A DNA stretch of 64,000 bases from Megalonaias nervosa (Eukaryota; Mollusca; Bivalvia; Unionida; Unionidae). The DNA lies in the NCBI GenBank assembly GCA_016617855.1, contig JAECUM010009487.1, positions 1 to 64,000 on the forward strand. The letters run 5' to 3'. Within the stretch, counting starts at the first letter, position 1. Each line of letters starts with the position of its first letter. Under the pieces are notes generated by a model, which saw nothing but the letters and a program-made list of their open reading frames with translations, did no database searches and had not been told where the DNA came from. Position numbers and translations under genes: made by a program. Shown piece after piece: positions 48,401-56,825 of the stretch.

Positions 48401-51400
48401 CATTGCCATATTTGGATTTGTAGTCAAGGATTTTTGAAGGAAAATATGCTATCTTTCAGATTTATAGAGGTAATTTAACATGAGTTGATGTGTATTATTT
48501 TGGTGGTACATTCTGCTATCAAAGACAGTCTTTACATAATAAAAACAATATAGATATTAGAACTGAGTCATGCTGTTAGGTAACTTTCTTGCAAAGATTG
48601 AGACTTATTATGAATGGCAGTACATGTCCATGATGAACAAAAGAAATATAAGTAACAGAAATGCAACCAGAAATCTCATTTTTGAAAGAAAGACTGAAAC
48701 ATTGTCATGAAATCGTTTGTTTGGCAAGCAAGGATATAAATCTTCTAGACCACTTTTGACAACTTGCCAGGCACATCAATACACAAACCCAACAACAAAG
48801 ATATTAACTTTTCAGACAAAATATTTGGGAAAAATAATAAGTTTCAAAAATTATATGGACAGAAAGAAAAGTGATTATATTGTTAAAATGAGGATGTTTA
48901 AGTCCATGACAGTATATTTCATGGTCTGCTGACTTGGCATCAAGTATGCAGCATGAATTGCCCATCAACTTTTTCTATTTAAGACTTCTTAGAGATCACT
49001 GGACCAGTTTTAACAGAATTTAGTCAGGAGCTTGCTGGCATAAGTTTTCAAGTTTGTAAATTTCATGTGTGTTGCTGACAAACATGGCCACCAGTATTAA
49101 AAGGAGAAAAAGAAACTTGGAACAACTTCACAAAAACTGCTCAACATAATCGGACCAAATTTGACAAAGCATGATGGTGTATAAAGGAGTTTGAAGTTTA
49201 AGCCAGAAAAAATAAATACAATTTGACCCAATTTAACATAGTGTCATGACATAAAGGTTTTCAAATTTTAACAAATGATGCTAATTGGCCAACAGATATG
49301 GCCACCCTTACTAAAATCAGAAAAACCTTTAAATGCTATGATCTCATAAAATAGGGCAACAGAAGTTGACAAGTTTTAACAGAAAGTATCCTGGCATGAA
49401 AGACATGATTTGCACAAATGTTGACCATTTGCAATGAAATTTTGACACCAGTACTAAAAACAGATAAACCTCTAAAGGATTTCTCAAATAGCATTTGGTT
49501 AAATTTGAAAGAGAAAACTATGGCATGAATAGCTTTCAAATTTGTACAGATGGTAAAAATGTCATCGTATATGGCTACCATTACCTAACACAGAAATAGA
49601 AAAGAACTGCTTAATTGAATTTCCAGGCAGAAAGGCCTTTCTATAGTGGAGAAAAGATATTAATATGCCATGAGATATGGAAGAAGATTAAACAAAATAG
49701 GGAAACCTTCAAACATTTGTTTTCATAACATATGCTGTCAACAGCAATAGAAGAGTTTTTTTCAGAAAGCATCAGAAATGATCCGTATATCTTGGTCAAC
49801 TGCATTTGCATTTGGCTATTAGGCAGATGTCCGTTGAACAGTTTAAATTCCACTTGGATCTCTTGTAATAATCTTATATTTAGTAGTCGTGTTTATATGT
49901 GTGTGTATATGAACTGATTAGAATTCAAATTTGACCAGTTAGAGAGAAAGTGTGATGATTTTGCAAATTTGTTGAGATGATGCTGATCTGGAATCAAACA
50001 TGGCTTCTGTTATCAAAAACAAAAAAGAAGTCTTTGAATGACGCCACAAAAACTGCTTAGCAGGATTTAGCCAAATTGGACAAAAGTCATCCCACTCATG
50101 CTGGTCGTTTCAAATTTATACAGACGATATCAATCTGCCATCAGATATGGCTACACCACTAAAAACTGTGAACCCTTTCATTGACTTCTTTTTTAGATTT
50201 GGCCAAATCTGATAAAAGCATCCTGACAGTGAGAGCTTTACCATTACCAAAATCAGAAGAAAAAAAATTTAAGCAACTTATTTCACAATGCTGTTTAACA
50301 GAATTGACCAACTTTGACATAGAGCATAATGGCCTTTCATTATTGGACAAATGAAGTTGATGTACCATCATGTGTGGAATAATGATACAAAAAAAATTGA
50401 AATAGTTTTCATACTGTGGTCAGTATCATTTCTACAGAAAGCATTTATGCATATGGCTGTGTGGCAGATGTCAGCAAGGTGAGCGATCTAGAGCCCACTT
50501 GGGCTCTTTTTGCATTGAGCTCCTGACAGTTTTGTGCGCCATATAAACAGTACAATACTGCCTTGCTTTGCTCTCTTCTTATTTTCTAATCTTCAACGTT
50601 TTTTGTTTCAGGGACCCATGTTTCAACTTGTGGACCTCTTTGCGCCACCAGAGATATGCTTGATGGCCAATGTGACAGAGGTATTATTATGAGAATGTTA
50701 AGAAAATTACAGTACTTTCAAAAAGTTTGGAAGAAAGCTGAAATTTTCCAAAAGTATTCATTTAAGCATAAGTGATATGATATAATTTGTGCCAGTCCCT
50801 AGAGTCTGATTTGTATTTTGCAGATGTTTATATTACAGTCTTCACAGCTGTAAATAAGCAGTCATCACAGCTGTAGTTAAACGGTCATCACAGCTGTAGT
50901 TAAACAGTCATCACAGCTGTAGACAAACAGTCATCTCAGATGTAGATAAGCAGTCATCACAGCTGTAGATAAACAATCCTCACAGCTGTAATAAGTGGTC
51001 ATCACATCTGTAAATAAGCCTTCATCACAGCTATAGATGTGGTCATCACAGCTGTAGATAAGCAGTCATCAAATTGGTAGATAAAGCGGTCATCACAGCT
51101 GTTGATAAGCAGCATATCTGTGTATTTTATGTAGATGATTTTATTTAATACATATAAAAAAAATATTTTAGTGCATTCAGATTATGTGAAGCATTTTAAA
51201 TTGAACTTTTTAATCTCAAGTTGTCTGTGTATTGCACCTGCAATAGGCACAGTCCGTGTTGTATGATGGGTGTATGTGATCAGTATAAACTTAGCTATTG
51301 CTTCACATGCCAGGTGTTCTTTGCATGTTTGAAATGAAAGCACGGTTAAACCTGCTTTGAAAGAGCACTATTGTGAGAGACCCCTGTCTTGATTTACTAG

Positions 51401-52779
51401 ATTCTCAGTGCATGGAGTTAATGATTATATATTGTTATGGCCTATCATAAGAGACTACCAGTATCAAGAGACTATGATTTTTTTGACAGAAGGGTTGGTC
51501 TTTCAAGACATTTTCTGCAGAGCAGGATTATTGTGAGAACACTCAACTTAAATCATATAATGTGAAACACTTTAAATTTGTTGGTTCCATTTTCATGGTT
51601 TTTATCGGTTAGCTAGATGTAGGTGATTCATATGCTTCTTTCTTTCTTTTAATACCATGGCTATCTATAGTGATGAGAATGTGAAATATACATCAGGATA
51701 AGTGCATGAATGACACAGATTGCTAGAACTAATTGGTTACAATTTAATTGAAATGCAAAATTTCATCAGCATGAAAAACTCCTGTAAGGTTGTAATGACT
51801 ATACGTGATGCATATTAATAAATGCAGATTTACTCAATGTCTGTGTCCCTTATTTCCCAAAGCACATATTATTCCCATTTATATGCACATTTTGTGCATT
51901 TGAACTAAATAAACAATCAGCAGATTAGTCCTGCTTTCTCAAAGCCCATTTCAATCAGGTGCCTCCAGGTGCTACTTTGTAATGTGTGCAGGTAAGCCAC
52001 TTACCGTGAATTAGCTTAGGGAAGATGTTTTCAAGTCAACTGAGATCTGATCTTAATGTACTTCTCCACTGTCTGTATCTTTGCAGTTCATGTTATACAT
52101 ATTTTGCAACAATTCCTTCAGAACTAGTCATCACAATACATGCATTAGTAATACAGGCAGTCATTGGAACTTTGCGGATCCAATTTTGGTCCATGAGGTC
52201 AAGGTCACCCAGCAAGAAGGGGTTCCGGTGGGGGAGGGGGGAGGGCATTAAATTCACTGAATTTATTTGTTTTTTCATCTGTGTTACATTTATCTGCACA
52301 TAGTTTTGTGATTCTATTGTAGGGTCATAAACAGTATCCATGTTTATTCCAATAGAAGTATGATCATTGATGGATTATACATGAACAGATGATGAACAAT
52401 AAAAGTATCTTGTTTTCGAGTCATAAATATAGGTTACTGCATTTGTGTTGGAAAATATGAACAAGTTTTTTTTTCTGAATAATACTGCATGACTTTGGGA
52501 ATGCAGTATTATTCTGAAACAAAATGAGTTCATATATCAAGGTATCTTGTTTTTGTGGCATAATCCTTGTATCTTAACCTGCCTCCAAATTTTAGGAGGG
52601 TGGAGCTATTTTCTGTTTGTGTGTCTTTCTTTTTCTGTCTGTTTATGCATCTCCATCTGCCTTTGTCATTCCTTTTCTATTTCCTATGTATAAGTTTAAT
52701 TTTGCTGATATTTATCTTTCAGTTTTTTATTAATAACAACATCCCATATGACCCAGAGTATGTGTTTCATGATGTCAGG
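22585..52779 (+). CDS. HAD-type 5'-nucleotidase domain protein, seven exons
   Basis: Seven exons on + with consensus GT-AG sites and matching phases: 22585-22756, 36859-37034, 38936-39010, 43412-43467, 46606-46696, 50612-50680, 52723-52779. The product begins with an Arg/Ser/hydrophobic leader typical of mitochondrial import. It carries the HAD motif I (YGFDYDYTLATYKP), then FNPNFAVRGLIYDV, GLLMKMDSYHNIQLGTVYRG and NNNIPYDPEYVFHDV. These are hallmarks of the NT5DC2/NT5DC3 group of cytosolic-IMP-GMP-5'-nucleotidase-like proteins, whose substrate is poorly defined. About 180 codons are covered; full-length relatives exceed 500, so the 3' half lies in exons I did not find, probably outside the window. 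Introns reach 14 kb and are loaded with transposons, none interrupting an exon. Confidence 0.9.
23120..23398 (-). mobile_element. tRNA-derived SINE, copy 1
   Basis: On - it starts with a tRNA-like head (AGTGGTTAGAATGTCTGCCT, then GTTTGAACCCCGG as B box). It continues into a conserved body (TGCCTTGCTTGGCGCTCAGC ... GTCAGGATAATGTGACTGGG) and an AT-rich tail near 23110. The family differs from the SINE at 1734. Three more copies lie in the same gene's introns. Confidence 0.8.
23414..25212. mobile_element. Non-autonomous pogo/Tc1-mariner-type element
   Basis: Terminal inverted repeats CAGTCAAACCCGCTTATCTC (left) and the complement of CAGTCAAACCCACTTATCTC (right) match at 21 of 22 positions. They are flanked by TA on both sides (23412-23413, 25213-25214), the mariner-superfamily duplication. 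Internal sequence (1.8 kb) has a 137-codon + frame (24397-24810) that I do not recognise; no DDE signature is visible. It lies directly beside SINE copy 1 in intron 1. Confidence 0.85.
26830..29118 (-). pseudogene. piggyBac transposase, disrupted
   Basis: The N-terminal part (about 28400-29118) has an acidic region and conserved SVPEMSAFLVMLIFMGIIKA, DYSFYWS and LHKIRPILDEVL. Near 28400 it reaches QTNDEG, the first catalytic Asp. The domain resumes at about 27830 with MTAFKGRHKAKQYLP, the second Asp in YFDNFFTSIRLV (about 27590) and the third in GVDICDQLRAKYL (about 27260). The C-terminal Cys-rich domain (26830-27093) keeps paired Cys (CKYCTKHG, CVICNIHLCCTDCH). All three acidic positions survive, but the intervening 570 bp (27835-28400), a stop before CDSLSGFC and several shifts make it inactive. 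The gap might be an intron, since TTTACAG precedes the second part, but no good donor exists. Confidence 0.85.
28106..28258. repeat. Tandem ~77-bp duplication in the piggyBac copy
   Basis: The unit starting CAATTTAAATCATGAATATA and ending AAGATGAAAGA is present twice in a row (about 28100-28178 and 28178-28256) with few differences. It lies in the sequence separating the two transposase halves. Confidence 0.85.
30316..30391. repeat. (CA)n microsatellite
   Basis: About 37 CA units with one interruption. Confidence 0.97.
33730..34440 (+). repeat. Degenerate ~115-bp repeat block, copy A
   Basis: Five or six diverged units share GGCTGCCA, CATCTTGAAAAT and TTGTT-TC-CTACTC segments with intervening ATGGAGTTTTCC-type text. 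The same units recur at 59700-60420. Confidence 0.65.
35016..35155 (+). repeat. Four perfect 35-bp tandem repeats
   Basis: Units at 35016, 35051, 35086 and 35121 begin CAGATATACCATTTATACTT and are identical. They correspond to the left terminus of the MITE at 35016-35335. Confidence 0.95.
35016..35335. mobile_element. Short MITE with an amplified terminus
   Basis: The right end (TATAGGTGAGTATATATATA) is the inverted complement of the left terminal segment (TATACTTGCCAATAGGTTGA) in the same style as the related copy at 39040-39257. The interior has inverted GATCTGC(C/T)-ATCACATAAT segments. The left terminus is present four times in tandem. Confidence 0.6.
36462..36742 (-). mobile_element. 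tRNA-derived SINE, copy 2
   Basis: Same family and orientation as copy 1 (GTCACATTATCCTGACACCA, CTTAATGCTGAGTGCCAAGC). Its tRNA-like head is truncated near 36742, about 115 bp before exon 2. Confidence 0.78.
36859..37034 (+). CDS. NT5DC-type gene, exon 2 (HAD motif I)
   Basis: Acceptor ATTTCAG|CC, donor ACG|GTGAGT, phase 1 in and phase 0 out. It encodes NPTTIFANNEVRLANI and YGFDYDYTLATYKP, with the nucleophile Asp and second Asp of the DxDxT motif. A partial duplication of its 3' boundary follows in the intron: CTTGTAACTAAATATACGGT recurs at 37060-37079 and carries a second possible donor. Confidence 0.95.
38459..38935 (+). repeat. ~48-bp AT-rich minisatellite abutting exon 3
   Basis: Units of the form GAGGTTAATCACAATATTGT-ATGTACATAATTTAAACATT repeat about nine times, several nearly identical (38500-38660). 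They are interrupted by an (AT)n run at about 38682-38735 and degrade towards exon 3 at 38936. Confidence 0.93.
38682..38735. repeat. (AT)n microsatellite
   Basis: Perfect AT dinucleotide run inside the 48-bp minisatellite. Confidence 0.95.
38936..39010 (+). CDS. NT5DC-type gene, exon 3
   Basis: Acceptor TTTCAG|TATCC, donor AAG|GTAACT, 25 codons, phase 0 at both ends. It encodes YPDEILDCEFNPNFAVRGLI plus YDVRK, a conserved block of the family. Confidence 0.93.
39040..39257. mobile_element. Short MITE in intron 3
   Basis: Inverted ends: TATATACTTGCTTATGAGTC at left, complement of TATATACTCACTTATAAGCC at right. The interior includes GACCCAGATCTGCTG. Same family as 35016-35335 and the fragments at 44300 and 46318. 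Confidence 0.65.
39366..39406. repeat. (GT)n microsatellite at a SINE tail
   Basis: About 20 GT units directly followed by the 3' end of SINE copy 3. Confidence 0.96.
39407..39680 (-). mobile_element. tRNA-derived SINE, copy 3
   Basis: Body as in copies 1 and 2. The tRNA-like head is shortened by a deletion that removes the B box (text runs from CAGTCAGGGTT directly to CTAACCACTAGGCC). Its 3' end abuts a (TG)n run. Confidence 0.78.
39735..39965 (+). repeat. Two tandem ~107-bp units rich in AAGTACT
   Basis: The unit with GAGTACTTTTTAAAGTACTC, AAGTACAAGTATGGGTATAA and GGTTTTCCTATTTGGATTAC appears twice and partly a third time. Confidence 0.85.
40300..40990 (-). pseudogene. Mutator-like (MULE) transposase C-terminal remnant
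   Basis: The clearest frame (40638-40841) reads FERAAINVFKAVYLTNIDGF, FHFGTCIWRKTQELG. This is the 'D-FE-AA-NA ... G-C-FH---IWRK-Q' core of MULE transposases. Downstream frames on the same strand give NSFPDAEPLLNYFEKK-like and TNNSVEGWHSVF-like text (about 40415-40440), the 'NN-EGWH' block, and the 40304-40510 frame. Several stops and shifts. A foldback element with a 9-bp duplication elsewhere in the window may belong to the same superfamily. Confidence 0.65.
41530..43250 (-). mobile_element. tRNA-derived SINE, copy 4, split by a pogo-like element
   Basis: SINE text from about 41535 to 41741 continues at 43145-43250 (CATTTTTATAAATCTTTGG ... ACCACTAGGCCACCAGAGCA). The intact sibling copies show these two parts are normally contiguous. 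The 3' end again borders a (TG)n run (about 41513-41535). Confidence 0.85.
41742..43142. mobile_element. Non-autonomous pogo/Tigger-like element inside SINE copy 4
   Basis: Inverted termini CACCATTCCCTCAATAACTC and the complement of CACTACTCCCTCGATAATTT, flanked by TA on each side (41740-41741 and 43143-43144). Its 1.4 kb interior codes for nothing recognisable. 'CCCTCGATAA' termini with TA duplication are usual in pogo/Tigger families. Confidence 0.85.
43412..43467 (+). CDS. NT5DC-type gene, exon 4
   Basis: Acceptor ATCAG|GGTTTA, donor ACAG|GTATTT, phase 0 in and phase 2 out. It encodes GLLMKMDSYHNIQLGTVY, a strongly conserved family block. Confidence 0.93.
44300..44425 (+). repeat. MITE-related ~130-bp direct repeat, copy 1
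   Basis: ATATATTCACCTATAAATCC, GATCTGCTGGCACATTTTGT and TATGGGTATGCCTTGATGGA recur in the same order at 46318-46446. The left part matches the terminus of the short MITE family. Confidence 0.85.
45040..46152 (+). pseudogene. BED-type hAT transposase, internally deleted
   Basis: The N-terminus has a BED-like zinc finger (CRLCGKDFNIIHGG ... EQHLKTKE, about 45060-45145). It is followed by FTELLIEHRLPP and a core IGSFSIATDGSSNYDDKKLY (about 45420-45475). The longest frame (45580-46152) has CIGFSADNASVITGIHKGVA and GCICYLMHLATRKAANKL, then jumps to the C-terminal hAT dimerisation block (LYHSNAGSERLFCIVSNSKT). Several hundred residues of the middle are missing and two shifts are present. It lies between two MITE-related direct repeats. 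Confidence 0.85.
46318..46446 (+). repeat. MITE-related ~130-bp direct repeat, copy 2
   Basis: Direct partner of 44300-44425, about 2 kb away, flanking the hAT remnant and ending about 160 bp before exon 5. Confidence 0.85.
46606..46696 (+). CDS. NT5DC-type gene, exon 5
   Basis: Acceptor TTCTAG|GGGTTG, donor ACA|GTAAGT. It completes the split Arg codon of exon 4 and encodes GCQPVSDEEVITLYEGTHVS plus LDDMSIFNNT, ending in phase 0. Confidence 0.93.
46700..48950. other. Intron 5, unassigned part
   Basis: No recognisable coding segment, RNA gene or clear repeat family. The open frame running past exon 5 is intronic read-through. Confidence 0.45.
48950..50515 (+). repeat. Degenerate dispersed-repeat block in intron 5
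   Basis: Diverged units recur with text such as ACTGCTCAACATAATCGGAC, CAAATTTGACA, ATGGCCACC and AGTATTAAAA. The block ends with AGCGATCTAGAGCCCACTTG. Unit length varies from roughly 140 to 220 bp. It ends about 100 bp before exon 6. Confidence 0.6.
50612..50680 (+). CDS. NT5DC-type gene, exon 6
   Basis: Acceptor TTTCAG|GGACCC, donor GAG|GTATTA, 23 codons, phase 0 both ends. It encodes MFQLVDLFAPPEICLMANVT. It is preceded by a repeat block and followed by the CAGCTG minisatellite. Confidence 0.92.
50838..51115 (+). repeat. 23-bp minisatellite of CAGCTG E-boxes
   Basis: About twelve units of the form CAGTCATCACAGCTGTAGATAAA, of which eight keep an intact CAGCTG palindrome. The array starts 160 bp after exon 6. 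Confidence 0.93.
51120..52720. other. Intron 6, unassigned part
   Basis: No gene recognised. A short purine tract (GTGGGGGAGGGGGGAGGGC) lies near 52232. Confidence 0.45.
52723..52779 (+). CDS. NT5DC-type gene, exon 7
   Basis: Acceptor CTTTCAG|TTTTTT, donor AGG|GTAAGT, 19 codons, phase 0 both ends. It encodes FFINNNIPYDPEYVFHDVR, the 'N-I-YD-VF-DV' block of the family. No later exon was recognised before 64,000. Confidence 0.9.
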
Positions 52780-53699
52780 GTAAGTGGAGACAAGATCATT
52801 TGAAGTGCTGACTACGGTAAAATTTTAATTATATGGATGCCTTGTTTCCAGTCTTTTAAATCATACAGATAAATGGAGTATCAATATATCAGTGTTATCT
52901 GGGCAGTCTGGACAGTATTTCTATTTGCTGAGAAGTCTTAGTAATAAATATTTTGCTGTAGTGATATGCTTGTCCGTTTGAATGGCTCAGTCGATTGCAT
53001 GCTAGACTTGTAACTAAGAGGATGCAAGTTAAGTCAGCCCAGATTGGCTACCGTGGTCTGACTTTGAGCAAGGCACTTTGCTCCTAATATCTTGGTACTA
53101 ATTAACCTACTGGTGTTGCTGTTCCATTAAAACATGAAAGTCTGATTATCCTACCCATATATCGCAAATTTAACAAAGTTCATGTCCATGCTGATGATAA
53201 TATTTGAAAGTCTTCAAGTTTCATGTGACTAGCCAAGGGATACTTTTTTTGTTGAAGATACATCAATACTTTATCTCCACACTTTACCTGATCACAAATA
53301 CATTAAGTGTACCACTACTACCTTGAAATCCAGCCTTGTTTATAGCAACAAGGTGCACAGTCATCTGCCTACCTTGGTAGACATCAGACAAGAATGATCT
53401 CCATTTCATGGGCTGGTGCCAGATCCGTTCCCAATGTCAGTTAATACTGGTCTTTCAAGGAAGTTCCTTTTTATATACTTAAAAGAATTCACACTTTATT
53501 GGACTAATTTCATCTTATAGTATACATGTCAGTGCCTTTTAAGTTACCTGACCTAAAATCATAGTACTTAGTATATGATTCAGTCAGGTAACTGTCTGTT
53601 ATTGCATGCCAAGAGGTAGTTCATATTGATGTCATTATTTTACACATTTGTGTTTGTCTTTTGCATCCTTTTTTCGGAGAGTTCATGCAGCATTTGGTT

Positions 53700-55235
53700 T
53701 TCACCATTATATGCTATTGTTTTGCTCTCCATAATTACAGGTGTAAATATGAGCAGGACCAAGTATTTTTAGCTGGCAGGAGATTACCATGTTACCTGTT
53801 TCTGTTGTGTGGGGTGCAATTCGGCCCATACCAGTGTCATATGCACATGGTCAGAAGATGTATGGGCAGCTGTCTAGGCCTAGCAGCCTGGTCACAGATA
53901 ACAATGAACTATTTTCTCAATATATACAGTCCTTGCTTCTGACATATGAAATTGCTGACTTTGACTTCTGGTATTCCAGGCAGCAGCATCAAAGAATGAA
54001 TAGTCTCTGTCCCATACCAGACAGCTCCAGCACTGGTTTCAGCTCAGTCATAATTTGGCAACATCTGCAGCAACAACTCAATCTTGGATGTCTGGTACCT
54101 TTCATAGACCACTGACAATTCACTCTGGAACACTGAACAGCTCTGGTGCTGACCCCAGTTACATCGTAACCTGGCACTGACTACCACTGTGTTCCAGTTT
54201 ATGATGCCCACTGTCATTCCTGTACCATCAGTCACAACCAAATACCAGTTATGGCAGCGCTCTAGTCTTAAATGTTTGATACCATTCTCGGACCATATAT
54301 GATTTGCTTAAGGAACATGTGGCAGCTTTTTAGCCACCTGCCCTAGCTCCATGACAAGATGACGCCAATAATGGCATTGAATCAGTCATGGATACCCTGT
54401 ATCTTTCCTTTACCATCGAGGCTCCACAGTTTAGTTGAATCCCAGTCTTGTTTACTTTCTTTGCCAGCTTTGTCACATGCATTGTAGGAAGCATACATGT
54501 CACCCCATTGTTCAGAGTGTAAGCATTCACAGACAGATTTTCAAGGGCCAGTGACAAAAGGTGGGAGATGAGGTTAACTTTCATTCCACTTTCTCTCCCT
54601 ATCAGACTATCCAGCATGAATGACGCCATCCTCCTGTAACTCTTTTTACACATGCCAGTAAATTAAAATGGGAAACACTCCACTCCAGTGATCTGTGGGG
54701 CTTACAAACTGTTTTGAAGGTTCCCACTAATGCCTTCATTATCAAAGGGATCCTTTTGCTACAGACATCCCTAGATATATATTCAGAGCTGACATTCTTT
54801 AGAAAGAGATAGTTTCCTCACAAATAGGTCAGTAGAGATTGTTAAAAATATAAACTTATGGGGGGGATGTTTGCTTCTGACTGTTCTGGGCCAAAGACAT
54901 TCTTTTGCCAGTCATAAATCTAAGCTTTATTAACACTTTCATTTGTGCAACATGGTTTAGAGCCACTTTTGTGCCTATGGCTTCCAGTTATCTTGACCAC
55001 ATTGTGAAAAAGTACCAGATGAGTGATATTCATGTCAAGACTTGAAATCCCTTCTGCTTCCATTTTGAGTCCATGTCAACAAGGACAAATCCAGTATTAT
55101 CCAAAACAGTTTATCCACATGGGTATGCAGTATAAAATGCATACGAACAGGGTATGTTTTCTTCAGGAACGTAATTTGCAATGGTGTACCAACTCATCCT
55201 GAGAATTCCTTTCTCTGTTGGGTCTCAATGCAGCA
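53700..55235 (+). pseudogene. Decayed 5' part of a DIRS-type retroelement (probable)
   Basis: Sequence upstream of the hAT insertion continues on its other side into recognisable DIRS RNase H. The 53.7-55.2 kb part has coding-like + stretches (for example 53789-54115, 108 codons, Gln/Ser-rich) but no domain I can name. It could be gag or the start of reverse transcriptase. The assignment rests only on contiguity. Confidence 0.35.
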
Positions 55236-55392
55236 GCAGATTCAGACCTGCCAACCCTCGTGATTTTGGCATGAATTTCATGACTCAAGAGAGTGATTCA
55301 CAGTTTGAATCTGCATGCAGAAAACATCATGAATTACCAAATTCTCAGTCGGCTTAAATCATGAATAGAATAAATTTTTATCCCGTTAAGTG

Positions 55393-55602
55393 CTAGTCTA
55401 AACACAGGAGTCTGACATTTTATCAATAAAGTACAATGAAATCTCTGACAGCACGAAATCACCTTATCGGTACTATAAATTAACACACTTGCACTCCTTG
55501 TGTTAATTTATAGTAGTGATAAGGTGATTTTGTGTTGTCAGAAATTTCATCGTAATTTATTGATAAAATGTCAGACTCCTGTGGTCTAAATAGCAACAGT
55601 GG
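55393..55602. repeat. ~95-bp-arm palindrome within the hAT element
   Basis: Left arm CTAAACACAGGAGTCTGACA ... AAATCACCTTATC and right arm GATAAGGTGATTT ... TGTCAGACTCCTGTG pair around a centre near 55497 (AACACACTTGCACTCCTTGTGTT). It could be a small foldback MITE or an extruding hairpin. Confidence 0.9.
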
Positions 55603-56069
55603 TCACTGATACCCATAATGGTCCAGTATTACTAGTTGCGATGTTAATAGAACTATATTCAATTGTTACAGTTTGCCCTGTAGCAAGCACTGTAAAGTAT
55701 ATAATCTATATTTAGAACAGAAATTTTACAAATACTCATGAAGAAAACCGGGGCCCAACTGATTTGTTTAAAAATGGCATATGTAGCAACAGTAATTTTT
55801 TTAAAACAAACCACGCTTGTGCCAACACCACTAATCGTTAATTGTTCAACATTTCATCTTATGGATTATTACCATTTTGTAATTAAGATAAACAACAGTT
55901 AAAATGTTTTCACCTCCATGGAGAAAGATATGTATTCCATAATAAGTGAAATATAGATTGGAGTACACCAAAAATTGGCCTTGCATTCAGCCATCAAACA
56001 TCGATCTACATTATGTTTTTCATACAGTAATGTTAGTATGCTGCAAATTTTAGAATTGGGAATGTGTAC

Positions 56070-56192
56070 AGAGGCTCATATCATTGCTTACAATTTACCT
56101 GTCATACATGTAGTATTATATATATAATAATATTATTATATAGTACATGGATGACAGATAAATTGTAAGCAACGATCCGAGCCTCTGTTGGC
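56070..56192. repeat. ~50-bp-arm palindrome within the hAT element
   Basis: CAGAGGCTC, TTGCTTACAATTTACCTGTC at left is mirrored by GACAGATAAATTGTAAGCAA, GAGCCTCTG at right, with an AT-rich centre. Confidence 0.88.
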
Positions 56193-56825
56193 ATGTGGTA
56201 GAATGATGTGAAAAAGCACACAGCTTGCAAAAGCACAGATATTGGAAAAATTAAGAGGACCCAGCAGATTTCAGCTCTGGAGTACTTTAAGCCACCTACT
56301 CAAGTCCTGCAAGCTACCAATGCTGAAGTATTGTTTGTGAATTTTCTTGTTGAATATAACTTGCCTTTCGCAGTTGAGATCAGCAACAGTGACAGTGAAA
56401 GAGTATTTCCTATTGTAAGGAAAAATAAGACAAACTTTAGTGCCTCCTTAGGTGCTGAAAATTTGCCATAATTTTAGTCACCAAGATTAAACAGCAGGCA
56501 AGAAGTCTGAACTGTTTTGAAAACAAATTTACCATAGCCCAATTGAGGAAGTTCAAGTCTGCCACAGCAGGAAATCATGACCAATAGCATGAAGTTTGTG
56601 TATATCAGTAAATTTGGCTGCAAATTTTTATTTGTAATCAGTGTAAATAATATGTTTTATGTTTAACTTTGGGATATATATATATATATAATGCAGTACT
56701 GACCAACAAAGCAGATGGAGCTAGTGTCCTGGTATAATTTTTCACTAATTGTGTTCAAAATTCACTAATTTTTATCCCTCTGTTCACTAATTGCAAGTCT
56801 GGATGGCTGGCAGCTCTGCAGATTG

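Larger units (their letters stand above)
55244..56817 (+). mobile_element. hAT-type transposon, internally deleted, inside a DIRS copy
   Basis: Ends AGACCTGCCAACC and complement AGAGCTGCCAGCC are inverted. They are flanked by 8-bp direct repeats GCAGATTC (55236-55243) and GCAGATTG (56818-56825), as in hAT elements. The only coding part is 56208-56471: an N-terminal-like NAEVLFVNFLVEYNLPFAV fused directly to the C-terminal dimerisation motif SNSDSERVFPIVRKNKTNFS. The transposase centre is therefore deleted. Two large palindromes occupy the left half. Confidence 0.75.

Noticed and set aside
50838..51115. CRISPR-like array of 23-bp repeats
   Set aside because: No spacers; it is a degenerate minisatellite in an intron.
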